A stretch of DNA of 64,000 bases from Diaphorobacter limosus (GCF_033100095.1 NZ_CP136921.1:528501-592500); one strand, 5' to 3'; counted from the first letter of the stretch, positions 34,132 through 42,862 are shown. The notes: generated by a model not told the origin, from the letters alone. A program made the numbers and translations.

Positions 34132-35432
34132 GCTGCCTCCCGCCGGCGCAGTTGCGCCAGCAGCGCATCGGCGGCGCGGTAGCCCGACTGCAGGCCATCC
34201 TCATGAAAGCCATAGCCCGTCCATGCGCCCGCAAACCAGGTGTGCTGCGCGCCTTGCAGCAGCGGCAGCTGCTTTTGCGCGGCCAGCGCCCCCAGGTCGA
34301 ACACCGGGTGGTCGTAGTCGAACGCGCCCAGCACCCGCGCCGGGTCGATGCCGCGCACGGGGTTGAGCGACACCAGCACCGGCTGCGCAAACGGCAGCGG
34401 CTGCAGGCGGTTGAGCCAGTAATGCAGGCAGACGCGGGCAGACTCCTGCGTGCCGTTGGCTGCGCGCTCGTAGTTCCATGCCGCCCAGGCGGCGCGGCGC
34501 CTTGGCATCACGCGGGTGTCGGTGTGCAGTACGGCGCGGTTGGGCTGGTAGCGGATGGCGCCCAGCACCCGCTGCTCGGCGGCGCTGGGCCGCGCCAGCA
34601 GGCGCAATGCCTGGTCGCTGTGTACGGCCAGCACCACGGCATCGAAGTGCTCCACGCCGCTGCCAGTGCGGATAAATACACCAGCGGCATTGCGCTCGAT
34701 GCGCTCTACAGGGGTTTGCAGCCGCGCATCCAGGCCGTCCAGGATGGCATGCACATACTGCCGCGCCCCGCCCGCCACGGTGTGCCACTGCGGCCGGTTC
34801 TGCACCTGGATCAGGCCGTGGTTGTGGCAAAAGCGCACCATGGTGGCCACGGGAAAGCGCAGCATCTGATCGGTCGGGCAGCTCCAGATACAGCCCAGCA
34901 TGGGCAGGAAATACCAGTGGCGAAACGCCGCGCCAAAGCCGTGCTGGTCCAAAAACTCACCCAGCGGCTGGGCCAGCGCCTGCTCCTGGCCACTGTCGGC
35001 CAGCGCAGTGCACAGGCGATTGAAGCGCAGCAGCTCCGACAGCATCCCCAAAAAGCGCGGGCGCAGCAGGTTGCGCCGCTGGGCAAACACGGTGGTCAGG
35101 CTGGAGCCGCTCCACTCCAGCGCCCCGGCGCCCAACGCGCCCGCGCCCGGCACCTGGACGGAAAACGACATGTCCGACGCGGCCGTGGGCACCTGCAACT
35201 CGTCCAGCAGCGCGATCAAGCCGGGGTAGGTGCGCTCGTTGAACACCAGAAAGCCGGTGTCCACCCCGTGCGTCACGGTTTGGCCATGCGCATCGGGCAA
35301 GGACACATCCACGGTGTGGGTGTGGCCGCCGAAGTAGCGACCCGCCTCGAACAGCGTGACCCGCGCCTGCCCGCGCAGCCGGTGTGCGGCCGCCAGGCCC
35401 GAAATGCCCGATCCAATGACTGCGACTTTCAT
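34128..35432 (-). CDS. NAD(P)/FAD-dependent amine-oxidase-like oxidoreductase
   Basis: This 434-residue flavoprotein begins with the FAD motif VAVIGSGISGLAAAHRL, followed by VTLFEAGRYFGGHTHTVDV and FLVFNERTYPGLIALLDEL. It ends with HTWFAGAWTGYGFHEDGLQSGYRAADALL, the second FAD-contact region. This clade pairs with DUF1365 and CFA-like genes. A role in desaturating or oxidising fatty acyl chains is inferred. It is the first gene of the minus-strand operon, 118 bases from the divergent litR start, so its promoter lies in the shared control region. Confidence 0.9.
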   Translation of the reverse strand: MKVAVIGSGISGLAAAHRLRGQARVTLFEAGRYFGGHTHTVDVSLPDAHGQTVTHGVDTGFLVFNERTYPGLIALLDELQVPTAASDMSFSVQVPGAGALGAGALEWSGSSLTTVFAQRRNLLRPRFLGMLSELLRFNRLCTALADSGQEQALAQPLGEFLDQHGFGAAFRHWYFLPMLGCIWSCPTDQMLRFPVATMVRFCHNHGLIQVQNRPQWHTVAGGARQYVHAILDGLDARLQTPVERIERNAAGVFIRTGSGVEHFDAVVLAVHSDQALRLLARPSAAEQRVLGAIRYQPNRAVLHTDTRVMPRRRAAWAAWNYERAANGTQESARVCLHYWLNRLQPLPFAQPVLVSLNPVRGIDPARVLGAFDYDHPVFDLGALAAQKQLPLLQGAQHTWFAGAWTGYGFHEDGLQSGYRAADALLAQLRRREAA

Positions 35433-35493
35433 GGACTTTTCCGATCCGTGATGCTTGCCCGTGCAGCACGGTTGCGCTGCTCCTGTGGCGTAA

Positions 35494-35526
35494 TGTACTA
35501 GACAAAAACATTTTTGTCCTAGACAA
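35494..35526. promoter_or_regulatory. Candidate LitR operator with divergent promoters
   Basis: Two direct 12-bp repeats, TGTACTAGACAA (35494-35505) and TGTCCTAGACAA (35515-35526), are spaced exactly two helical turns apart. The same bases form a large near-palindrome, CTAGACAAAAA (35498-35508) against TTTTTGTCCTAG (35511-35522). TAGACA and GACAAT with 17 bases between them could be the -35 and -10 of litR, and similar hexamers read leftward. Position between divergent operons makes it the best candidate for light-controlled repression. Binding by LitR is inferred, not shown. Confidence 0.6.
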
Positions 35527-35550
35527 TTAAACGAACCAGCCCCAATCGCC

Positions 35551-36525
35551 ATGAATTCACTGACCCCTCCGACCGTCACGGCACCGCCCGCGCCCGGCAA
35601 TGCCGGGCTGCCGATTGCCGCTGTCGAACGCGAAACCGGCCTGGGCAAGGACACGCTGCGCGTGTGGGAGCGGCGCTATCGGTTTCCCACGCCGTCGCGT
35701 GATTCCTCGGGCGACAGGCTGTACAGCCTGGAGCAGGTGCAGCAGCTCAAGCTGATCAGTCGGCTGCTCGATTCCGGCTTGCGCCCTGGCAAGGTGGTCG
35801 GCCTGGGTCAGGCTGCTTTGCAAGACCTGTTGACGCAGCACGCCCCGGTATCGGCTGTCATTTTGTCCAAGACAATCATGGACAATGCAGGCGCTGATCC
35901 CCTGATTGAGGCGCTGCTTCACGCCATTGGCACGCACGACCCGCGCGCCCTGCGGCACGGCCTCAGCCATGCCCAGTTGCGCATGGGGCTGGCCCCGTTC
36001 GTGACCGATCTGGTGGCGCCGCTGACGACGGCGGTGGGCGAAGCCTGGGCGCAGGGGTGTTTTGAAGTCTTTGAAGAACATCTGTACACCGAGGTCATCA
36101 CCGGCGTGTTGCGCCATGCCATCGCCTCGCTGACCCCGCAGCCCGTGCCACAAGGCCCCAAGGTGCTGCTCACCACCGTGCCGCAAGAGCAGCACAGCCT
36201 GGGACTGCTGATGGTCGAGGCGCTGTTGGCGCTGGAGGGCTGCACCTGTGTGTCGCTGGGCACGCAGACCCCGTTGACCGACATCGCCCAGGCGGCGCTG
36301 GCGCATCGCGCCGATGTGGTGGCGCTGAGCTTCAGCAACCTGCACAAGGCTGCCGTGGTGCAGACCAGCCTGCGCGAGCTGCGCGCCCAACTGCCGGCCA
36401 CCACCGCACTGTGGGTGGGCGGCGCGTGTACCGCCCTACACCAATGGCCGCTGCCCGGCATCAGCGCCGTACAGCATCTGTCGGGCTTGCAGCCCTTGGT
36501 GGCGCAGTGGCGCCACGCCCATTGA
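35551..36525 (+). CDS. litR: MerR-type B12-dependent photoreceptor regulator (LitR/CarH-like)
   Basis: This 324-residue regulator has an N-terminal MerR winged helix (AAVERETGLGKDTLRVWERRYRFPTP, residues ~22-50). A four-helix B12-cap segment carries the diagnostic W166-x9-E176-H177 pattern. The cobalamin-binding Rossmann domain has the E213-x-H215-x2-G218 motif. These residues in CarH/LitR hold adenosylcobalamin and its lower histidine ligand. Light breaks the Co-C bond and releases DNA, switching genes on. It is divergently transcribed from the operon at 35432 and leads the plus operon with lipocalin and photolyases, which fits autoregulated light induction. Confidence 0.92.
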   Translation: MNSLTPPTVTAPPAPGNAGLPIAAVERETGLGKDTLRVWERRYRFPTPSRDSSGDRLYSLEQVQQLKLISRLLDSGLRPGKVVGLGQAALQDLLTQHAPVSAVILSKTIMDNAGADPLIEALLHAIGTHDPRALRHGLSHAQLRMGLAPFVTDLVAPLTTAVGEAWAQGCFEVFEEHLYTEVITGVLRHAIASLTPQPVPQGPKVLLTTVPQEQHSLGLLMVEALLALEGCTCVSLGTQTPLTDIAQAALAHRADVVALSFSNLHKAAVVQTSLRELRAQLPATTALWVGGACTALHQWPLPGISAVQHLSGLQPLVAQWRHAH

Positions 36526-36543
36526 CCGAAGGAAGGATTGGCC

Positions 36544-37146
36544 ATGCAGTTCATTGCACGCACGTTAGCCAGCGCACGCACCCCCCTGTCGCGCCGCCAA
36601 CGCCTCGGGCTGCTGGCCCTGCTGGTGGTCGGCACTGGCCTGCTGCTGGCCGGCTGCGCCAGCACGCGCCCGCCGCCCGGCGTCACGGCCGTCACCCCTT
36701 TTGACGTGCAGCGCTACGCGGGCCGCTGGTACGAACTGGCGCGGCTCGATCACGCGTTCGAGCGCGGTATGACCGATGTCACTGCCACCTACACCGCGCA
36801 GGCTGACGGCAGCGTGCGCGTGGTCAACCGCGGCTATGCGAGCGCCACCGGCCAGTGGCGCGAGGCCGTGGGCAAGGCCTTGTTCACCGGCGCGCCCACC
36901 ACGGGCTCCCTCAAGGTATCCTTCTTCGGGCCGTTCTACGGCGGCTACCACGTCGCCGCGCTGGACCCGGACTACCGCTGGGCGTTGGTGCTGGGGCCGG
37001 ACACCAACTACTGCTGGATTCTGGCGCGCGACAAGCAGCTGCCCGCCGCGCAGCGCGACGCCATCGTGGCGCGGGCGCAGGCGCTGGGCGTCGATACCTC
37101 GTCGCTGATCTGGGTACCGCACGAGCGCCAGGATCCGGCGCATTGA
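36544..37146 (+). CDS. blc: Outer-membrane lipocalin (Blc-like)
   Basis: This 200-residue lipoprotein has a signal peptide with lipobox LLLAGC. The lipocalin body has the conserved DVQRYAGRWYELARLDHAFERG and SFFGPFYGGYHVAALDPDYRWALVLGP, then TNYCWILAR. Blc-type lipocalins bind lysophospholipids or fatty acids at the outer membrane. GAAGGA lies before ATG 36544, 18 bases after litR, so it is the second gene of the plus operon. Lipid handling fits the CFA/DUF1365 operon opposite. Confidence 0.93.
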   Translation: MQFIARTLASARTPLSRRQRLGLLALLVVGTGLLLAGCASTRPPPGVTAVTPFDVQRYAGRWYELARLDHAFERGMTDVTATYTAQADGSVRVVNRGYASATGQWREAVGKALFTGAPTTGSLKVSFFGPFYGGYHVAALDPDYRWALVLGPDTNYCWILARDKQLPAAQRDAIVARAQALGVDTSSLIWVPHERQDPAH

Positions 37147-37159
37147 GCGGATGTGAGTC

Positions 37160-38707
37160 ATGGGCTACACCGTCGTCTGGTTCAAGCGCGACTTGCGGGT
37201 ACACGACCATGCCCCGCTGGCACATGCCGCCGCGCATGGCCCGGTGCTGTGCCTGTACGTGGTGGAGCCCAGCCTGTGGGCGCAGCCAGACAGTGCGCTG
37301 CAGCACTACCAGTTTCTGCGCGAGAGCCTGCGCGACCTGGCGCAGCAATTGCGCAGTTGCGGCGCGCGGCTGCAGCTGGCATTGGGCGAGGTGCCAGAGG
37401 TACTGGCCCGGCTGCACGCACTGCAGCCCTTTGCGCGCCTGGTGTCGCACGAGGAAACCGGCAACGGTGCCACCTATGCCCGCGATCTGGCCGTAGCCCG
37501 CTGGTGCCGCCGGCAGGGCGTGGCCTGGCAGGAATGGCCGCAGCACGGCGTGGTGCGGCGCCTGCCCTCGCGCGAGCGCTGGCACGGTCTGTGGCAGGCG
37601 CATATGCAGGCGCCCTGCCTGCCGCCGCCGCTGCCGGCCAGCCTGCGATCTATTTCTTTACCTTGGAGCGACACCTGGCCCGCGCCCGAGACCATGGAGC
37701 TGGCCGACGCGCACGATCCACCCCAGCGCCAGCGTGGCGGGCGCACGCCGGGCCAGCAGGTGCTGCATGATTTTTTGCACATGCGCGGGGCCTGGTATCG
37801 GGACGGCATTTCGTCTCCGTTGACAGCACCCACGGCCTGCTCGCGCCTGTCGCCGTACCTGGCGCTGGGCTGCCTGGGCATGCGCGAAGTGGTGCAGGCC
37901 ACGCAGCTGCGGCAAGTGCAGCTCAAGTCCGCGGATGACCCCCGGGCGGCGCGCCTGCGCCAGGGCCTGGCCGCCTTCATGAGCCGGATGCACTGGCACT
38001 GCCACTTCATCCAGAAGCTCGAATCCGAGCCCGAACTGGAGTGGCGCAACCTGCACCGCGGCTACGACGGCCTGCGTGAAGAGGACTGGAACCCCGCCCA
38101 CTTCGATGCCCTGCAGGCGGGCCGTACTGGCTGGCCCATGGTGGACGCCTGCGTGGCCATGTTGCGCGAGACCGGCTGGGTCAACTTTCGCATGCGCGCC
38201 ATGCTGGTGTCGGTGGCTGCCTACCCGCTGTGGCTGCATTGGCGCGCCGTGGGGCTGTGGCTGGCGCGGCAGTTTCTGGACTACGAGCCCGGCATTCACT
38301 GGAGCCAGATGCAGATGCAGGCCGGCACCACCGGCATCAACACCACGCGCGTCTACAACCCCATCAAGCAGGCGCAGGATCACGACCCCCATGGTGTGTT
38401 CGTGCGCCGCTGGCTGCCCGCGCTGCGGCGCGTGCCCGATGCCTGGCTGTTCGAGCCCTGGCGCATGCCGCCCGAGGTGCAAGCGCGCTGTGGCGTACGC
38501 GTTGGGCAGGACATTGCGACGCCATTGGTCGATCTGGCCAGCGCCACCAAGGCCGCCAAGGCGCGCTTACACGCCTTGCGCAACCAGGAACCGATACGGG
38601 CGGCCAAGGCGGCGATCGTGGAAAAGCATGGCTCGCGCCTGCTGCGCCGCACCGCCGGCCGCCGCCAGCTGCCGTTCACCTCCCCCCAGCAAAGCCTGGA
38701 TTTTTGA
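37160..38707 (+). CDS. Photolyase/cryptochrome family protein
   Basis: This 515-residue protein has an N-terminal photolyase domain (YTVVWFKRDLRVHDHAPLAHAA) and an FAD-binding domain: RLSPYLALGCLGMREV, MSRMHWHCHFIQKLESEP, WPMVDACVAMLRETGWVNFRMRAMLVSVAAY, MQMQAGTTGINTTRVYNPIKQAQDHDP. It differs clearly from the photolyase at 26083 and from the FeS protein at 38872, so the cell has three paralogous families here. Whether it repairs CPDs, (6-4) lesions or acts as a sensor cannot be told. A DUF2256 gene follows after 3 bases, a common pairing. Confidence 0.92.
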   Translation: MGYTVVWFKRDLRVHDHAPLAHAAAHGPVLCLYVVEPSLWAQPDSALQHYQFLRESLRDLAQQLRSCGARLQLALGEVPEVLARLHALQPFARLVSHEETGNGATYARDLAVARWCRRQGVAWQEWPQHGVVRRLPSRERWHGLWQAHMQAPCLPPPLPASLRSISLPWSDTWPAPETMELADAHDPPQRQRGGRTPGQQVLHDFLHMRGAWYRDGISSPLTAPTACSRLSPYLALGCLGMREVVQATQLRQVQLKSADDPRAARLRQGLAAFMSRMHWHCHFIQKLESEPELEWRNLHRGYDGLREEDWNPAHFDALQAGRTGWPMVDACVAMLRETGWVNFRMRAMLVSVAAYPLWLHWRAVGLWLARQFLDYEPGIHWSQMQMQAGTTGINTTRVYNPIKQAQDHDPHGVFVRRWLPALRRVPDAWLFEPWRMPPEVQARCGVRVGQDIATPLVDLASATKAAKARLHALRNQEPIRAAKAAIVEKHGSRLLRRTAGRRQLPFTSPQQSLDF

Positions 38708-38710
38708 GCC

Positions 38711-38875
38711 ATGCACCGCAAGCCGCATCTGCCGCAAAAGCACTGCCTGTGCTGCGGGCGCCTCTTTGCATGGCGCAAAAAATGGGCCAAGGTGTGGGAC
38801 GAGGTGAAGTTCTGCTCCGAGCGCTGTCGCCGCCAGCGCAAGGCCCCGCATCCGCCATCGGGGTTGCAGGAATGA
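38711..38875 (+). CDS. DUF2256 small cysteine-rich protein
   Basis: This 54-residue protein carries four cysteines in CLCCGRLFAWRKKW and CSERCRRQRK, a likely zinc ribbon, matching DUF2256. Its ATG is 3 bases after the photolyase stop, and its own stop overlaps the next start (ATGA). DUF2256 genes typically accompany photolyase/cryptochrome genes. The function is unknown. Confidence 0.9.
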   Translation: MHRKPHLPQKHCLCCGRLFAWRKKWAKVWDEVKFCSERCRRQRKAPHPPSGLQE

Positions 38876-40410
38876 CGGCCGCCCACACCCTGCGCTTGGT
38901 GCTGGGCGACCAACTGCACCCAGGCCACAGCTGGTTTTCCCAGGTGGACGAGCAAGTGGTGTATGTGCTGATGGAGGTGCGCCAGGAGACCGACTACGTA
39001 CTGCACCACGCGCAGAAAATCCTCGCCATCTTCGCCGCCATGCGCGACTTTGCGCGCTACTTGCGCGCGGGCGGCCACCGCGTGCGCTACGTCGCATTGG
39101 ACGACCCCGGCAACCGCCAGTCCATCCCCGGCAACCTGGCAGCACTGGCCGCGCACTACGCCGCCCAGCGCATCGAGTGGCAGCAGCCCGACGAATGGCG
39201 GCTGGACGCCCAACTGCAGGCCTGGGGCGCCGCCCAGCCGCTGGATTGGGCGGTGATGGACAGCGAGCATTTTTTGACCCAACGCGGCGAGCTTGCCGCA
39301 CTGATGGGCCAGCGTAAGCAGTGGCTGATGGAACATTTCTACCGCCACATGCGCCGCCGCTACAAGCTGTTGTTGGACGCCGACGGCGCACCCGAAGGCG
39401 GGCAATGGAATTTTGACCACGACAACCGCAAACGCTGGCCCGGCACCCCGCCCGTGCCCGCCGACTGGCGCCCCCAGCATGACCACAGCGACTTGTGGCG
39501 CATGGTGCAGCGCGCCGGGGTGCAAAGCTTTGGCGACCCGCAAGCCGCCGCCCTGCGCTGGCCGCTGAACCGCACAGAAGCGCTGGCCTGCCTGGATGCC
39601 TTCATCACCACAGCGCTGCCGCATTTTGGCGACTATGAGGATGCACTGGCCGCCCAGGCGCCGCGCCTGTTCCATTCGCTGCTGTCGTTTGCGCTCAATG
39701 TGAAGATGCTGCACCCGCTGGAAGTGGTGCAGCGCGCCAAAGCCGCCTGGCGCGGGGGCCAGGCGCCGCTGGCTGCCGTAGAAGGATTTGTGCGCCAGAT
39801 CGTGGGCTGGCGCGAATACGTGCGCGGCATCTACTGGGCCAACATGCCCGGCTACGAGACGCGCAACGCCCTCGGTCATCACGCCCCGCTGCCGCGCTGG
39901 TTCTGGAACGGCGAGACGCACATGCGCTGCCTGCACCTTGCCATCACGCAGTCGCTGCAAACGGCGCACGCGCACCACATCCAGCGGCTGATGGTGATCG
40001 GCAACTTCGCGCTGCTTGCCGGGCTGGAGCCGCAGGCGCTGCACCGCTGGTACCTGGGTATCTACATCGACGCCTTCGAGTGGGTGGAGCTGCCCAACAC
40101 CCTGGGCATGAGCCAGCGCGCCGATGGCGGCGTGATTGCCACCAAGCCCTATGTGAGCAGCGCCGCCTATCTGCAGCGCATGGGCGACTACTGCCAGGGC
40201 TGCGCCTACGACCCAAAGCAAAAAACCGGCGCGCGCGCCTGCCCCTTCAACGCCCTGTACTGGGACTTTTTTGAGCGTCACGCCCCGACGTTGCAAGGCA
40301 ACCGGCGCCTGGCGCTGGTGTACCGCCAGCTGCAAAAAATGTCCGACGCGCAGCGCGCGGCGCTGCGAACGCAAGCCGGGCATCTGCGCGAACGGCTGGA
40401 CACGCTCTGA
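38872..40410 (+). CDS. Iron-sulfur bacterial cryptochrome/photolyase (FeS-BCP, PhrB-like)
   Basis: This 512-residue protein opens with HTLRLVLGDQLHPGHSWFS, typical of the cryptochrome/photolyase-related (FeS-BCP) family. It carries a C-terminal four-cysteine cluster site (DYCQGCAYDPKQKTGARACPFN). The FAD region includes GWREYVRGIYWANMPGYE and RLMVIGNFALLAGLEPQALHRWYLGIYIDAFEWVELPNT. Characterised relatives bind a [4Fe-4S] cluster, FAD and a lumazine antenna and repair (6-4) photoproducts. It overlaps the DUF2256 gene by four bases. Confidence 0.95.
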   Translation: MTAAHTLRLVLGDQLHPGHSWFSQVDEQVVYVLMEVRQETDYVLHHAQKILAIFAAMRDFARYLRAGGHRVRYVALDDPGNRQSIPGNLAALAAHYAAQRIEWQQPDEWRLDAQLQAWGAAQPLDWAVMDSEHFLTQRGELAALMGQRKQWLMEHFYRHMRRRYKLLLDADGAPEGGQWNFDHDNRKRWPGTPPVPADWRPQHDHSDLWRMVQRAGVQSFGDPQAAALRWPLNRTEALACLDAFITTALPHFGDYEDALAAQAPRLFHSLLSFALNVKMLHPLEVVQRAKAAWRGGQAPLAAVEGFVRQIVGWREYVRGIYWANMPGYETRNALGHHAPLPRWFWNGETHMRCLHLAITQSLQTAHAHHIQRLMVIGNFALLAGLEPQALHRWYLGIYIDAFEWVELPNTLGMSQRADGGVIATKPYVSSAAYLQRMGDYCQGCAYDPKQKTGARACPFNALYWDFFERHAPTLQGNRRLALVYRQLQKMSDAQRAALRTQAGHLRERLDTL

Positions 40411-40434
40411 CTACAGCACCCGAAAGGACTCTCC

Positions 40435-41133
40435 ATGCAATCCCTACCTGCTGGTTACCGCGCGCTGGTGCTTGGCGCCTCAGGCGCTATCGGTGGTGCA
40501 CTGGCCGCCCAATTGCGAGACGACCCATACTGCGCAAAGATGCTCACGTTGGGGCGCTCCACCACGCCAGCTGTGGACTTCGACGCCCCGCCCAGCATTG
40601 CCGAGGCGGCGCACTCATTGTTTACACAAGGCCCATGGAACCTGGTGCTGGTGGCCACAGGCATGCTGCAAGGTCCCACGGGCAAGCCCGAAAAGCGTCT
40701 GACAGACCTGAGTGCCGAGCACATGGCGGCTAGCTTTGCCGTCAACACCATTGGGCCAGCCTTGGCGCTGGCGCATTTCGCCCCGCAGTTGGCGCACGGC
40801 GAGCGCAGCGTGCTCGCGGTGCTTTCAGCCAAAGTCGGCAGCATTGGCGACAACCGCCTGGGTGGTTGGTACAGCTACCGCGCCTCCAAGGCGGCGCTGA
40901 ACATGGTGGTAAAGACGGCGGCCATCGAACTGGCCCGCACCCACCCGCAGGCGGTGGTCGCAGCGCTGCACCCGGGCACCGTGGACTCGGCGCTCTCGGC
41001 CCCGTTTCGCGGCGCGCAAATCTGGCGGCCTGCCCGCGACGCTGCGCGCGACCTCTTGGCGGTGATCGATGGCTTGCAGCCCGAGGACAGCGGGGGCTTC
41101 TGGGCCTATGACGGCCAGCGCCTGCGTTGGTAA
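40435..41133 (+). CDS. Short-chain dehydrogenase/reductase (CsgA/YciK-like)
   Basis: This 232-residue SDR has the cofactor motif LVLGASGAIGGALA, the serine strand SVLAVLSAKVGSIGD and the active-site YSYRASKAALNM (Tyr-x3-Lys), ending GFWAYDGQRLRW. GAAAGGA precedes the ATG, 24 bases after the FeS-BCP gene, so it continues the light operon. Similar SDRs occur next to FeS-BCP genes in other proteobacteria. The substrate is unknown. Confidence 0.9.
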   Translation: MQSLPAGYRALVLGASGAIGGALAAQLRDDPYCAKMLTLGRSTTPAVDFDAPPSIAEAAHSLFTQGPWNLVLVATGMLQGPTGKPEKRLTDLSAEHMAASFAVNTIGPALALAHFAPQLAHGERSVLAVLSAKVGSIGDNRLGGWYSYRASKAALNMVVKTAAIELARTHPQAVVAALHPGTVDSALSAPFRGAQIWRPARDAARDLLAVIDGLQPEDSGGFWAYDGQRLRW

Positions 41134-41162
41134 CCCGCACAACGATTGGAAGGAAACGCACC

Positions 41163-42065
41163 ATGCGCATTCTGCTCACCGGCGGCACCGGCCTGATCGG
41201 CCGGGCCTTGTGCCAGCACTGGCAGCGACAGGGCCACGACCTTTTCGTCTGGAGCCGTGACACGGCTCAAGTACCGCGCCTGTGCAGCGGCGCACAGGGC
41301 ATCGCGCAACTGCAAGCGCTTGACGGTAGCGCGCCGCTGGACGCCGTGGTCAATCTCGCAGGCGCGCCGATTGCCGACCGCCCCTGGACCGCTGCGCGGC
41401 GCGACCTGCTGTGGCACAGCCGTGTGGATCTGACGCGCACCCTGGTCGACTGGATGGGCCGGCAAGCCGCGCCCCCGCGCGTGCTGCTGTCAGGCTCGGC
41501 CGTCGGCTGGTATGGCGACCGCGGCGAGCAATGGCTGGCCGAAGACAGCGCGCCGGGCAACGCCGACTTCGGCAGCCGCCTGTGCGTGGCCTGGGAGCAA
41601 GAGGCCGAGCGCGCGCGCCAGTGGGGCGTGCGCGTGGCGCTGCTGCGCACCGCGCCCGTGCTGGCCCCGCAGGGGGGCATGCTGGCGCGGCTGCTGCCGC
41701 CTTTCAGGTTGGGCCTGGGCGGGCGCCTGGGCAGCGGCCAGCAGTGGATGCCCTGGATCCATCTGGACGACCAGGTGGCTCTGATGGACCACTTGTTGCA
41801 CAACGATGCCTGTAGCGGCCCCTACAACGCCTGCGCACCCGAGGCGGTGCGCAACACCGAATTCACCCAGACCCTGGCGCGCACGCTGGGCCGCCCGGCC
41901 GTGCTGCCCGCACCGGCCTGGGTGCTGCGCCTGGCGCTGGGCGAAATGTCGGTGCTGCTGCTCGGGGGCCAGCGCCTGGCGCCGCGCCGCACGCAGGGGG
42001 CAGGGTTTGCCTGGCGCCATCCCCAGCTGGCAGCGGCCCTGGCGCAGCTGCTGCGAAAATCATAG
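41163..42065 (+). CDS. TIGR01777 family epimerase-like oxidoreductase
   Basis: This 300-residue extended SDR has the N-terminal motif MRILLTGGTGLIGRAL, AVVNLAGAPIADRPW, LLSGSAVGWYGDRGEQWL and a C-terminal DUF1731-type tail from about residue 250. It starts 29 bases after the previous gene behind a GGAAGGAAA site. This family is widespread, with no established substrate. It is the last gene of the plus-strand operon. Confidence 0.92.
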   Translation: MRILLTGGTGLIGRALCQHWQRQGHDLFVWSRDTAQVPRLCSGAQGIAQLQALDGSAPLDAVVNLAGAPIADRPWTAARRDLLWHSRVDLTRTLVDWMGRQAAPPRVLLSGSAVGWYGDRGEQWLAEDSAPGNADFGSRLCVAWEQEAERARQWGVRVALLRTAPVLAPQGGMLARLLPPFRLGLGGRLGSGQQWMPWIHLDDQVALMDHLLHNDACSGPYNACAPEAVRNTEFTQTLARTLGRPAVLPAPAWVLRLALGEMSVLLLGGQRLAPRRTQGAGFAWRHPQLAAALAQLLRKS

Positions 42066-42144
42066 TAAAAATCGTAGCGTATGGCGCGCTGATCCTGGGG
42101 TCGAAACCCGTAGCCAGTGCCTGTAACAATGGCTCGGCGCCTCA

Positions 42145-42777
42145 TCAGGGTTTGGCGAGCAGTTTCTCCAACTGCCCCAGAAACGCCGTGCTTTCGGGCT
42201 CGACCGTGCTCGGGTAGTGGGTGACCGAAAGCCCCGATCGGTCAATGAGGTATTTGTTGAAGTTCCATCCCGGCACTTTGCCGGTCATCTGCGCCAGCTG
42301 TTTGTAGAGTGGGTTGGCATCCGAGCCCCGCACCGCAGAGCGCGCGAACATCGGGAAGATCACGCCATAGGTGTTGTAGCAAAAGTCCGCGATTTCCTTG
42401 TTGTCGTTTTTTTCCTGGAAAAAGTCGTTCGAGGGAAAGCCCAGCACGACCAGGCCGCGGTCTTTGTACTTCTGGAACAGCGCCTCCAGGCCCTGGTATT
42501 GGTACGTGAACCCGCAATAGCTGGCCGTATTGACCACCAGGATCACCTTGCCCTGGTACTGGCACAGCGATTGCGGGCTGTCATCTTGCAATCTGGGAAA
42601 CCTGTGCCTGAGCACCGCCGGGCAACCAGACAAGGCCTGCTCGCCGGCTGCGGCTGCGGTCGGTGCCGGCGGGACACTGGGGACGCCCGCGAAGGCCATC
42701 GGGTGAGAAATAACGAGCAAAAACGCCAACGCACGACCGGACATATACAGCACCCGTGGGAGAGACGATGGTTTCAT
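42145..42777 (-). CDS. Exported glutathione-peroxidase-family protein
   Basis: This 210-residue protein has an N-terminal signal segment (SGRALAFLLVISHPMAFA) and the glutathione peroxidase motif VVNTASYCGFTYQYQGLEAL, with peroxidatic C88 (cysteine, not selenocysteine). The second motif reads GFPSNDFF, so the catalytic Gln of the family is replaced by Asp. The Trp motif GWNFNKYLID is kept. It is convergent with the light operon and probably reduces lipid or organic hydroperoxides in the periplasm. Confidence 0.9.
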   Translation of the reverse strand: MKPSSLPRVLYMSGRALAFLLVISHPMAFAGVPSVPPAPTAAAAGEQALSGCPAVLRHRFPRLQDDSPQSLCQYQGKVILVVNTASYCGFTYQYQGLEALFQKYKDRGLVVLGFPSNDFFQEKNDNKEIADFCYNTYGVIFPMFARSAVRGSDANPLYKQLAQMTGKVPGWNFNKYLIDRSGLSVTHYPSTVEPESTAFLGQLEKLLAKP

Positions 42778-42862
42778 TGTCGTGCAGCGGCTCTAGTCCC
42801 GTAATAACCCTCCCGCCAACCCCGGCGCGCCGCCTGCCCGCACGCGCTGCGGCCGTCACGGC

